This document shows, piece by piece, positions 32,721 to 41,151 of a DNA stretch of 64,000 nucleotides (the first letter of the stretch is position 1; the number at the start of each line of letters is the position of its first letter). A program made the position numbers and the translations under genes. The stretch is from Solwaraspora sp. WMMD1047 (GTDB lineage Bacteria; Actinomycetota; Actinomycetes; Mycobacteriales; Micromonosporaceae). The notes below the pieces were generated by a model, which searched no databases, was not told the DNA's origin, and saw only the letters and a program-made list of their open reading frames with translations. The DNA lies in NCBI RefSeq assembly GCF_029626155.1, contig NZ_JARUBL010000001.1, forward strand, positions 7,096,501 through 7,160,500. Reading direction: 5' to 3'.

Positions 32721-34940
32721 ATGACCGCCCGCATTTTTGATCTTCCAGACCAGCTCTCCGCGAAGGTCGACCCGGCCCTGATCGCCGACGACGAACGGCA
32801 CTTCGCGGCCATCGCCACCAGCCTCGAACAGGCGCAGGCCGAGCTGACCGAGCGCCTGGCCGCCGCCCGCCGGCAGCCCGGTGGCAAGGGCCGGCAGGCG
32901 GTGGACCGCGACCAGGAGGTACGCCGGCTGGCCAGCCGGCTGCGTACGCTGCGTCGCTTCGGGGTCGACCTGTGCCTCGGGCGCATGGTCGGCACGGACA
33001 ACCCGGAGCCGGTGTACGTCGGGCGGCAGGGCCTCACCGACAGCGACGGGCGCCGGCTGCTGCTCGACTGGCGCTCCCCGGCCGCCGAACCGTTCTTCGG
33101 CGCCACCCACGCCAACCGGATGGGGCTGGCCAGCCGCCGCCGCTACCGCTGGACCCTCGGCCGGATCAGCGACTACTGGGACGAGGTGTTCACCCCGGAC
33201 GGGCTCGACGGGCACGCCGCCCTCGACGACCAGTCCGCCTTCATCGCCAGCCTGGGCGGCAGCCGGTCGGCCCGGATGCGCGACGTGCTCGCCACCATCC
33301 AGGCCGACCAGGACGCCATCATCCGGGCCGGGTCCACGGGCGCGCTGGTCGTCGACGGCGGACCGGGCACCGGCAAGACGGTGGTCGCGCTGCACCGCAC
33401 CGCGTACCTGCTCTATTCCGACCCGCGGCTCGGGCACCGCCGGGGTGGGGTGCTCTTCGTCGGACCGCACCAGCCCTACCTGAACTACGTCTCCGACGTG
33501 CTGCCCAGCCTGGGCGAGGACGAGGTGCAGATCTGCACCCTGCGGGACCTGGTTCCCGAGGGCGCCTCCGCGACCGACGAGACCGACCCGGAGGTGGCCC
33601 GGCTCAAGTCCACCGCCGACCTGGTGAGGGCGATCGAGGCGGCCGTACGGTTCTACGAGGAGCCGCCCACCGACGCGACGACGGTCAGCACCGACTGGGG
33701 CGAGGTCCGGCTGACCGCCGACGACTGGGCTGCCGCGTTCGCCGCCCCCGACCCGGGCACCCCGCACAACGAGGCGCGCGACGAGATCCTGGCCGAGCTG
33801 TGCACGATCCTGGCCGACCGGCACGACGACGACGTCCCGACCGACGACATCCCGACCGACGACATCCCGGTCGACGACATCCCGGCCAACGACGTCCCGG
33901 CCGACCAGCTCCGCGTCGCGCTGCTGCGTAACCGGGAACTGCAGACCGCCGTCAACCGGGCCTGGCCGCTCCTGGAGCCGGCCGACCTGGTCGCCGACCT
34001 CTGGTCGGTCCCCGCCTACCTGCGCAAGTGTGCGCCGTGGCTGCGTACCGAGGAGATCCGGAGCCTGCAGCGGGCGGAGCCGCGGGCCTGGACGGTGGCT
34101 GACCTGCCGCTGCTGGACGCGGCCCGGCAGCGGCTCGGCGACCCGGCGGCGTCCCGGCTCGAGCGGCGGCGCGCGGCCACCGTCGCCGCCGAACGCGGGC
34201 GGATGGCCCGGGTCATCGACGACCTGTTGGAAGCCAACGTGTACGACGACGGCGAAGGGCTGCTGTCGATGCTGCGCCAGCCGGATCTGCACGACGTGCT
34301 GGTGGACGAGGCCGTGCTGCCGGGCGCCGACCCGGACCTGCTCGCCGGGCCGTTCGCGCACATCGTGGTGGACGAGGCGCAGGAGTTGACCGACGCGCAG
34401 TGGCAGATGCTGCTGCTGCGCTGCCCGTCGCGCAGCTTCACCATCGTCGGGGACCGGGCGCAGGCCCGGCACGGCTTCACCGAGTCGTGGCAGGAGCGGC
34501 TGCGCCGGGTCGGGCTGGACCGGATCGAGCTGGCCTCGCTGACCGTCAACTACCGGACGCCGGCCGAGGTGATGGCGGCGGCCGAGCCGGTCATCCGGGC
34601 CGCGCTGCCGGACGCCAACGTGCCCACCTCCATCCGCGGCGGCGGGCATCCCGTCGTACGCGGATCGGTTTCCGATCTGGAGTCGATTCTGGAGACGTGG
34701 CTGGCCGGGCATGCGGACGGGGTGGCCGCTGTGATCGGGGAGCCGGCGTTCGAGGGGACGGCGCGGGTCCGGTCGCTGACGCCGGAGCTGGCGAAAGGGC
34801 TGGAGTTCGATCTGGTCGTGCTCGTGGAGCCGGAGCGCTTCGGCGACGGCATCGAGGGCGCGGTCGACCGCTACGTGGCGATGACCCGGGCCACCCAGCA
34901 GCTCGTCATCCTCGGGGACGAAAGATCGTCAGGACATTGA
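32721..34940 (+). CDS. helR: RNA polymerase recycling motor ATPase HelR
   Basis: 739 residues from ATG 32721; the open frame upstream is antisense to the sigma operon. A UvrD/HelD-like motor: N-terminal coiled coil (DDERHFAAIATSLEQAQAEL), then PVYVGRQGLTD and LLLDWRSPAAEPFF, Walker A GGPGTGKTVVALHR (about 210), Walker B HIVVDEAQELTDAQW (about 550), motif IVGDRAQA and C-terminal AKGLEFDLVVLVEPERF, YVAMTRATQQL. HelR proteins dissociate stalled or rifamycin-bound RNA polymerase from DNA and give rifamycin tolerance. A pentapeptide-like repeat (DDIPT/V x4, about 370 to 395) interrupts the sequence and is probably a flexible insertion. It ends in a bidirectional terminator. Confidence 0.9.
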   Translation: MTARIFDLPDQLSAKVDPALIADDERHFAAIATSLEQAQAELTERLAAARRQPGGKGRQAVDRDQEVRRLASRLRTLRRFGVDLCLGRMVGTDNPEPVYVGRQGLTDSDGRRLLLDWRSPAAEPFFGATHANRMGLASRRRYRWTLGRISDYWDEVFTPDGLDGHAALDDQSAFIASLGGSRSARMRDVLATIQADQDAIIRAGSTGALVVDGGPGTGKTVVALHRTAYLLYSDPRLGHRRGGVLFVGPHQPYLNYVSDVLPSLGEDEVQICTLRDLVPEGASATDETDPEVARLKSTADLVRAIEAAVRFYEEPPTDATTVSTDWGEVRLTADDWAAAFAAPDPGTPHNEARDEILAELCTILADRHDDDVPTDDIPTDDIPVDDIPANDVPADQLRVALLRNRELQTAVNRAWPLLEPADLVADLWSVPAYLRKCAPWLRTEEIRSLQRAEPRAWTVADLPLLDAARQRLGDPAASRLERRRAATVAAERGRMARVIDDLLEANVYDDGEGLLSMLRQPDLHDVLVDEAVLPGADPDLLAGPFAHIVVDEAQELTDAQWQMLLLRCPSRSFTIVGDRAQARHGFTESWQERLRRVGLDRIELASLTVNYRTPAEVMAAAEPVIRAALPDANVPTSIRGGGHPVVRGSVSDLESILETWLAGHADGVAAVIGEPAFEGTARVRSLTPELAKGLEFDLVVLVEPERFGDGIEGAVDRYVAMTRATQQLVILGDERSSGH

Positions 34941-34985
34941 GCACGCGATCAAGGGCTGATGCGTGCCCGATGTCCTGACGATCTT
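34922..34985. terminator. Bidirectional terminator between helR and the FtsX-type gene
   Basis: AAGATCGTCAGGACAT at 34922 to 34937 pairs perfectly with ATGTCCTGACGATCTT at 34970 to 34985; inside it GCACGC/GCGTGC forms a second stem. It contains the helR stop codon and lies seven bases from the stop of the convergent permease gene. Confidence 0.8.
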
Positions 34986-34991
34986 GACGAC

Positions 34992-37397
34992 CTACTCGGT
35001 GCGCAGGGCGACCGCCACCCGGGTCCTCGCCGCCCAGCCGGCCGGGAGCAGGGCGCCGGCCACCGCGATGACCAGGCCGGCGAGGCCGAAGAGGAGCAGT
35101 TGGACCGGGCTGTAGACGTCCAGGACCGAGTCGGGCAGGCGGAAGCCGACGCTGCCGGCCATCTCCGTGATCACCGCCCGTTGCAGCAGCACCCCGAACG
35201 CCGTGCCGACCACCCCGCCGACCAGGCCCGTCACCACCACCGAGGCGACGACCATCGCGGTGGTCTGCCAGGGCGTCATCCCCAGCGCCTTGTGTACGCC
35301 CAGGTCGTGCACGCGTTCGCGGGTCTCCAGGACGACCGTGTTCAACACGCCGAGCGCGGCGACGACGATCAGCATGAGGCTGAGCAGCCCGGTCAGCGTG
35401 TTGACGACGATCACCATCTCGTTGGTGTCATGTGCGAGGCGGTCGGCCTGCGCGCCGACCGGTCGCAGTGCCGTCGACAGCGCCTCGGCGTACGTGCCGG
35501 CGTCGGTGCCGGACCGCACGGTCACGTAGTACACCGACGGGGTCAGCTCCGGCTCGGCCTGGCGCAGGGTGGCCAGGTCGGTGATCACCTGCATGCCGTC
35601 GTTGTCGACGTTGAAGACCTCGGCGACGATCGTGACCGGGATGTCGACGCCGTCGACGGTCAGGACGATGCTCTCCCCCACCTGCTTGCCGGCGGCGGTC
35701 AGGAACGGCGTCGAGACGGCGATCTGCCCCGGCCCGGTCAGCCAGGAACCAGAGACCATCCGGTAGTAGCGCGCCGAATCCGGCCCGGTGACGCCGACCG
35801 CGTCGAGGCTGCCGCTGATCCCGACGGCGGTGATCTCGCCGCGGGCCACGCCCATGAACCCGGCGGTGCCCGGCTGGTCGGTGATCGCCCGCTCGACCGC
35901 CGCCGGATCGTCGAGCCGCGGCGGCCCCTCCGGACCCGGACCCCGATCCGGTGCCGGCGCCGCCGGCGGGCCCGAACCCGGTGGCCCGTCCAGCCCGAGC
36001 TCGCGCACCACCCCGACCTCGACGTCGGCGATGTCCTCGACCTCCTGGACCCGGTTCAGCGAGGTACCGAGCCCTACGGCGAAGGTGACGGCGGCGGCGC
36101 CGAACGCGATCGCGGCGACGATGCTCACCGCCCGCACCGGCCGGGCGAAGGGGTGGGCCAGGCCGAGCGTCACCGGCCTGGACAGCGGCAACCGGCCGGT
36201 CAGCTTCGCCGCCCACCGGCCCCGACCGGGCCGGGGGGTACGGCCGACGGCGAGCGCGTCGACACTGCGCAACCGGCCGGCCCGCACTGCGGCGACCAGG
36301 GCGGTTACCGCCACCAGGGCGAGCGCGCCGCCGACCACCACCGCGTCGACCCAGAGCTCCACCCCGCTGTCGTTCGTACCGTAGACGCGGTTGGTCTGGG
36401 CGAGGATCGGCACGGTCAGCAGGTTGCCGGCGACCGCCCCGAGCACCGCACCGACCGTGGCCGGGATGAGCGCCTGGCCCACGTACGCCCGCACCACCTG
36501 CGCCGGGGTGAAGCCGAGCGCCTTGAGGATGCCGATCCGGCGGGTGGCGGTGGAGACGGCACCGGCGATCACGTTGCCGATGATCAACACCGCCATCACC
36601 ACGCCCAGCACGCCGAACGCGATCAGGAACGGCACCAGCAGGAGAGTGTCGCTTATCGCCTCCCGGCGGACGTCCAGCCAGGACCGGAAGCCGGCATCGG
36701 CGGGCAGGGCCGCCGCCACCGCGGACCGGCCGATCTCGACCTGCCCGTCCGTCTCCGCCGAGGTGAAGCGATAGAGCATCTGGTACGCGCGGGCGCTGTC
36801 AGCCCCGGACCAGGCGGCGAGCTGCGCCGGGGTGGTCCAGGCGTCACCGGTCTGGCTGGCCGACCGGGCGATCCCGACGACGGTCACCGGCGCGTCGGGC
36901 GACGCGCCGGTGACCGTCCACCGCCGGCCGATCACCTGTAGCGGCAACCACAGGCGACCCCCCGTGGCCAGCACGATCTCGCCGGGTCCGGTCGCCCACC
37001 GGCCGCCGACGAGGACGATCTGATCGACGGCGCCGCCCGGGTCGGCCCGCCCGACGACGGTCAGCGCCGGCAGCGGGTGACCCTCCGGACTGGTCAGTTC
37101 GAGCTGCGCAGTCGGGAACGGTCCCGCCGACGCGGCCACCCCGGCGGCGCTGGCGGACGCGGCGAGCTGCGCCTCGGTGACCGTGCCGGCATCGACCGCT
37201 CCGGCGTCGATGGTGGCCGCGAGATGCGCCCCCTTCTGCTGTGTGAACGCCCGGTCGAACGGCCCCTGCGAGGCCACCATCAACGAACCGCCGAGCACCG
37301 CCGAGGTCACCGCGATCATCACGACCAGCCCGATCACAACGGTCTGGACCCGCCGCCGCCCCACCCCGGACCGCACCACCCGAGCCAACGCGCTCAT
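34992..37397 (-). CDS. FtsX-domain ABC transporter permease (LolE/MacB type, duplicated)
   Basis: 801 residues. An N-terminal membrane helix (VQTVVIGLVVMIAVTSAVLG), a large outside domain, three membrane helices of a first FtsX domain (about 255 to 360; RRIGILKALGFTPAQVVRAY), a further helix, a second outside domain and a second FtsX domain (about 660 to 790; RVHDLGVHKALGMTPWQTTA). This duplicated layout is usual for actinobacterial ABC3 transporters that export or extract substrates at the envelope. It starts 58 bases after the ATPase gene and, with it, lies divergent from a two-component system, suggesting an antibiotic- or envelope-stress-responsive module. Confidence 0.85.
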   Translation of the reverse strand: MSALARVVRSGVGRRRVQTVVIGLVVMIAVTSAVLGGSLMVASQGPFDRAFTQQKGAHLAATIDAGAVDAGTVTEAQLAASASAAGVAASAGPFPTAQLELTSPEGHPLPALTVVGRADPGGAVDQIVLVGGRWATGPGEIVLATGGRLWLPLQVIGRRWTVTGASPDAPVTVVGIARSASQTGDAWTTPAQLAAWSGADSARAYQMLYRFTSAETDGQVEIGRSAVAAALPADAGFRSWLDVRREAISDTLLLVPFLIAFGVLGVVMAVLIIGNVIAGAVSTATRRIGILKALGFTPAQVVRAYVGQALIPATVGAVLGAVAGNLLTVPILAQTNRVYGTNDSGVELWVDAVVVGGALALVAVTALVAAVRAGRLRSVDALAVGRTPRPGRGRWAAKLTGRLPLSRPVTLGLAHPFARPVRAVSIVAAIAFGAAAVTFAVGLGTSLNRVQEVEDIADVEVGVVRELGLDGPPGSGPPAAPAPDRGPGPEGPPRLDDPAAVERAITDQPGTAGFMGVARGEITAVGISGSLDAVGVTGPDSARYYRMVSGSWLTGPGQIAVSTPFLTAAGKQVGESIVLTVDGVDIPVTIVAEVFNVDNDGMQVITDLATLRQAEPELTPSVYYVTVRSGTDAGTYAEALSTALRPVGAQADRLAHDTNEMVIVVNTLTGLLSLMLIVVAALGVLNTVVLETRERVHDLGVHKALGMTPWQTTAMVVASVVVTGLVGGVVGTAFGVLLQRAVITEMAGSVGFRLPDSVLDVYSPVQLLLFGLAGLVIAVAGALLPAGWAARTRVAVALRTE

Positions 37398-37455
37398 GGC
37401 CGCCCCCGCTTCGCCGCACGCGGCCAGGAGGCGCCGGTCCGCTCACTCCGGGCGC

Positions 37456-38148
37456 TCATCGGACCGGCTCCATCGCGGAGTCGGCGGCGATCCGGCCGTC
37501 GAGGAGGTGGACGGTCCGGGTGGCGCACCGCTGGGCCAACTCCAGGTCGTGGGTGACCAGGACGATGGTCTGGCCGTCGGCGTGCAGCTCGGTCAGCAGG
37601 CGCATGACCTCCTCGCCGGAGGCGGTGTCCAAGGCCCCGGTCGGCTCGTCGGCCAACAGCAGCGCCGGCCGGTTCATCAACGCCCGCGCGACCGCGACTC
37701 GCTGCCGCTCACCACCGGAGAGCCGACCCGGGTAGGCGGCGGCGTGCCGGTCGACGCCGAGCCGGCCGAGCAGGTCGGCGGCCCGGCGCTGGGCGGCACC
37801 GCGACCCATCCCGGCCAGCTGCGCCGGCAGCATGACGTTGTCGACGACGGTCAGGTCGTCGAGCAGGTTGAAGAACTGGAACACCAGGCCGATCCGGGCC
37901 CGCCGGTACCGGGCCGACGCCGCCTCGCCGAGCTGGTCGACCCGTACCCCGTCGACGGTGACCGTGCCCGCGCTCGGCCGATCCAGCCCGGCGACCAGGT
38001 TGAGCGTGGTCGACTTGCCGCTGCCGGACGGGCCGAGGATCGCCACCGCCTCGCCGGGCGCGATCCGCAACGTCACCTCCCGCAGCGCCGGTGGTCCCTC
38101 GTCGTACCGGCGCGTCACCTCATGCAGTTCGATAAGCGGTGCGGTCAT
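37456..38148 (-). CDS. ABC transporter ATP-binding protein (LolD/MacB type)
   Basis: 230 residues. Walker [19 protein letters not shown]-loop FQFFNLLDDLTVVDNV, signature [15 protein letters not shown], Walker [13 protein letters not shown] and H-loop VTHD are all present. The motif FNLLDDLT is typical of the LolD/MacB class that pairs with FtsX permeases. It drives the downstream permease and is divergent from the histidine kinase gene, 200 bases away. Confidence 0.92.
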   Translation of the reverse strand: MTAPLIELHEVTRRYDEGPPALREVTLRIAPGEAVAILGPSGSGKSTTLNLVAGLDRPSAGTVTVDGVRVDQLGEAASARYRRARIGLVFQFFNLLDDLTVVDNVMLPAQLAGMGRGAAQRRAADLLGRLGVDRHAAAYPGRLSGGERQRVAVARALMNRPALLLADEPTGALDTASGEEVMRLLTELHADGQTIVLVTHDLELAQRCATRTVHLLDGRIAADSAMEPVR

Positions 38149-38348
38149 GTCCCCGTCTCCTCACGTGGTGTCAACTGGCGCTGACGCTATGGGCGGGTCC
38201 GATTCGGACGCATCGGCAGCGGGAGGCATCTTCGGTACCGCGTCGGGATGAGCGGTGGCGGCGTCATCCCTGCGAGGTAGGCGTACGACGTAGCAGGCCC
38301 GTTCCGTGGGTGGATGCCGGGAACCGACCCGGCGGCGAGAATGGGCCG

Positions 38349-39749
38349 ATGACGGGGCGTGCGCTGGTCGGCCGGCTGTGGGCCGGGATCCGGTCCCTGG
38401 CGCGACCGGTCGGGCCGCTGCCGCCGCTGTCACGCCGGGGGCAGGTGTTCGACGCGCTGGTGGCGCTGGGGCTCGGCCTGGTCGCGATCCAGTCGGACGG
38501 GCCCGGGACAGACGACCGGCCGGCGCCGTTCCAGGTGGAGTTACCGCCGGACGTGGCGGACCGATCGGCCGAGCGAGTTTCCCCCTTGCCCCCGCCCCCG
38601 CCACCCCCACCGCCCCCGCCACCCCCGCCGCCCCCGGAGCCACCCGACCCGGTGTGGCCGCCATTCCAGCCGGTCGAGGACGACGGGTCCGGCTGGACGG
38701 TCGTCCTGCTCCTGCTGGTCGCGCTGCCGCTGGTGTTCCGGCGTCGGTATCCGCTCGGAGTGCTCTGGGCCCTGCTGGCGATAGCCGTCATCGTCAGCGA
38801 GAACCCGGCCGCGCTACGGCTTTCGTTCTTCGCCTGCGTCATCGCGGGCTACAGCGCGGCGGTCTTCAGCCCGTACAGGATTCCGGCGCTGGCCAGTCTG
38901 CCGGTGGCGGCGATCCTGCACGCCGGGCTGCAGTCGGACGCCAGCTCGGTCTCCGACGGTGCCGTGCCGTTCCTGATCCTGATCCCGATCGCGGTGGCGG
39001 CCGAGGGCCTGCGCCGCTGGAAGCAGCACGCCGACGAGGGCCGGGCCCGGCTGACGGCGATGGAGCACGAGCAGATCGAGGCGCTGCGCCGGGCCACCGA
39101 ACTGGAGCGGGCCCGGATCGCGCGGGAGCTGCACGACGTGGTGACCCACAACGTCAGCGTGATGGTGATCCAGGCCGGCGCCGCCCGCAAGGTCATGGAT
39201 GCCACGCCCGACGAGGCCCGGGCGGCGCTGCTCGCGGTCGAGGCCAGCGGCCGGGCGGCGATGACCGAGCTGCGACACGTGATGGGGCTGCTCACCATGG
39301 ACGGCGACGCCACCGACGCCGCTGATGGCACGTCCGGCTCCGACAGGGCCGACCTGGCGCCGCAGCCGGGGCTCGACGGAGTCGACGCGCTGGTGCGACG
39401 GATGCGCGACTCCGGGGTCGAGGTCGAATTCGCGGTACGCGGAGAGCCGGTGCCGCTGCCGTCCGGGATCGAGCTGACCGGGTACCGGCTGGTGCAGGAG
39501 GCGCTGACGAACACCGTGAAACACGCGGCCGGCGCCTCCGTCCGGGTGCTCGTCGAGTACGCCGCGGACCACCTGCTGGTCGAGGTCACCGACACCGGCG
39601 GCCGACCCGGTGGGACCGCCGGCACCGGCACCGGCCGGGGGTTGATCGGTCTGCGGGAGCGGCTCGCGGTCTACGGTGGCACCCTGCAGGCGGGCCCGCG
39701 ACTCACCGGCGGATACCGCGTCCGGGCCCGGATTCCGGTGGAGGTGTGA
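38349..39749 (+). CDS. Sensor histidine kinase, NarL/DesK type, with polyproline loop
   Basis: 466 residues from ATG 38349. One hydrophobic helix at about 30 to 48, an extracytoplasmic or loop segment with a run of 16 consecutive prolines (about 80 to 95), four more hydrophobic segments (about 118 to 235), then HisKA_3 (RARIARELHDVVTHNVSVMV, phospho-His about 263) and an HATPase_c domain (LVQEALTNTVKHAAGA, GRGLIGLRERLAVYGG). The proline run probably needs EF-P for translation. Its stop overlaps the start of the response regulator. With the divergent ABC transporter it probably senses an envelope or antibiotic signal. Confidence 0.9.
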   Translation: MTGRALVGRLWAGIRSLARPVGPLPPLSRRGQVFDALVALGLGLVAIQSDGPGTDDRPAPFQVELPPDVADRSAERVSPLPPPPPPPPPPPPPPPPEPPDPVWPPFQPVEDDGSGWTVVLLLLVALPLVFRRRYPLGVLWALLAIAVIVSENPAALRLSFFACVIAGYSAAVFSPYRIPALASLPVAAILHAGLQSDASSVSDGAVPFLILIPIAVAAEGLRRWKQHADEGRARLTAMEHEQIEALRRATELERARIARELHDVVTHNVSVMVIQAGAARKVMDATPDEARAALLAVEASGRAAMTELRHVMGLLTMDGDATDAADGTSGSDRADLAPQPGLDGVDALVRRMRDSGVEVEFAVRGEPVPLPSGIELTGYRLVQEALTNTVKHAAGASVRVLVEYAADHLLVEVTDTGGRPGGTAGTGTGRGLIGLRERLAVYGGTLQAGPRLTGGYRVRARIPVEV

Positions 39750-40408
39750 TGACCGCGACGCCGCGGGTGGTGGTCGCCGACGACCAGGCGCTGGTCCGGG
39801 CCGGGTTCCGGATGATCCTGACCGCCGACGGGATCGAGGTGGTGGCGGAGGCCACCACCGGGGTCGAGGCGGTCGACGCGGTCCGCCGGCACCGCCCCGA
39901 CGTGGTGCTGATGGACATCCGGATGCCGGAGCTGGACGGTCTGGCGGCAACCCGGCAGATCCTGGCCGGCCCCGGCGAGGCACCGCGCATCATCATGCTC
40001 ACCACCTTCGACCTCGACCACTACGTGTACGCGGCACTGGCCGCCGGGGCCAGCGGCTTCCTGCTCAAGGACGTCACCCCGGAACAGCTGGTGGGTGCCG
40101 TCCGGCTGGTCCGCGCGGGCGACGCGCTGCTGGCGCCGGCGATCACCCGCCGGCTGGTGCAACGGTTCGCCCAGCACGACACCGACCCGCCGGTCGTCCA
40201 CCGCGACCTGGCCGCGCTGACCCCGCGCGAGTTGGAGGTGCTGGGCCTGCTCGCCCAGGGCCTCAGCAACGCCGAACTCGCCGGCCGGCTGCACCTGTCG
40301 GAGGCGACCGTGAAGACCCACGTCGCCCGCATCCTGGCGAAACTCGGCCTCCGCGACCGCGTCCAGGCCGTCGTGGTCGCCTACCGCACCGGCCTGGTCA
40401 CCCCCTGA
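39749..40408 (+). CDS. Response regulator, NarL/LuxR type
   Basis: 219 residues. Receiver domain with acidic pocket VVVADDQ, phospho-acceptor Asp in VVLMDIRMP, conserved Thr in IIMLTTFD and Lys in FLLKDV; the C-terminal LuxR helix-turn-helix is LTPRELEVLGLLAQGLSNAE, then LHLSEATVKTHVARILAKLG. ATG 39749 overlaps the kinase stop by one base; GTG 39746 is an alternative. It is the partner of the upstream kinase and a likely regulator of the divergent ABC genes. A terminator follows. Confidence 0.94.
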   Translation: MTATPRVVVADDQALVRAGFRMILTADGIEVVAEATTGVEAVDAVRRHRPDVVLMDIRMPELDGLAATRQILAGPGEAPRIIMLTTFDLDHYVYAALAAGASGFLLKDVTPEQLVGAVRLVRAGDALLAPAITRRLVQRFAQHDTDPPVVHRDLAALTPRELEVLGLLAQGLSNAELAGRLHLSEATVKTHVARILAKLGLRDRVQAVVVAYRTGLVTP

Positions 40409-40417
40409 CGAAGTGCT

Positions 40418-40469
40418 GTGATCACGAAGGGTCCGGGTTGCCGCTACAACCCGGACCCTTCACGATCAC
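40418..40469 (+). terminator. Terminator after the NarL-type operon
   Basis: Arms 40418 to 40440 and 40447 to 40469: the stem AAGGGTCCGGGTTG/CAACCCGGACCCTT is perfect, followed by a two-base mismatch and GTGATC/GATCAC. Loop CCGCTA. No T-tract. Confidence 0.7.
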
Positions 40470-40506
40470 GGTTCGACCCGACGGGCGGCGGTGTTACCTT
40501 TCCGGC

Positions 40507-41151
40507 GTGGCCGGGAGCGTGGTGATCGTCGAGCGGCTCACCGTCAGCTACGGCTCGACTGTCGTGTTGGACGGGCTCGGCGCGACCGTGAACAGGGGGG
40601 CCGTGCTCAGCCTGGTCGGGGAGAACGGGGCCGGGAAGTCGACCCTGCTGCGGTGTGTCACCGGGCTGCAGGAGCCGGACAGCGGGCACATCAGGGTCTT
40701 CGGGGACCCGCCCGACCGGGGTGCGCGCTTCTGGCGGCGGGTGGCGACCACCGTCGACAACCCGAGCTGGTACCACGGCCTGACCGTGCGGGAGCACGTC
40801 GAGCTGATCCGGATGGCGAACGGCGCCGACCCGGCCGACGGCACCATCGACGGGGTCTTCGAGCTGCTCGGGCTGACCGGGCTGGCCGACGCCACCCCGG
40901 TCACCCTCTCCTCCGGGCAGCGGCAGCGGTTCCTGCTCAGCGCGGTGCTGGCCCGCCCGAGTGAGCTGCTGGTCCTCGACGAGCCCGAGCAGCGGCTGGA
41001 CACCACGATCCGGACGGTGGTCGCCGAGCACCTGCGGTCGTACGCCGAATCGGGTGGGTCGGTGCTGATGGCCAGCCACGACCCGGCCTTCGTCGCGAGC
41101 GTCGGCGGCGACGTGCTCGCCCTGGACCGCTCCGCCCAGCCGGCCCCGTGA
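40507..41151 (+). CDS. ABC transporter ATP-binding protein
   Basis: 214 residues from GTG 40507. Walker A GENGAGKSTLLRCVTGL, signature region LSSGQRQRFLLSAVL (LSSGQ), Walker B LLVLDEPEQRLD and H-loop ASHD. The short length fits the small heterodimer-type exporters with a separate permease. The Q-loop FGD...TVDNPSWYHGLTV lacks the usual Q. The stop overlaps the next gene's start (GTGA), so the DUF6297-like protein is its likely membrane partner. Confidence 0.88.
   Translation: MAGSVVIVERLTVSYGSTVVLDGLGATVNRGAVLSLVGENGAGKSTLLRCVTGLQEPDSGHIRVFGDPPDRGARFWRRVATTVDNPSWYHGLTVREHVELIRMANGADPADGTIDGVFELLGLTGLADATPVTLSSGQRQRFLLSAVLARPSELLVLDEPEQRLDTTIRTVVAEHLRSYAESGGSVLMASHDPAFVASVGGDVLALDRSAQPAP

Noticed and set aside
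32580-34712. A 710-codon frame on the minus strand
   Set aside because: Antisense of helR, with repetitive Gly/Arg/Val/Asp content caused by GC-rich third positions.
34959-36941. A 660-codon plus-strand frame
   Set aside because: Antisense of the FtsX permease; His/Arg/Asp-rich without motifs.
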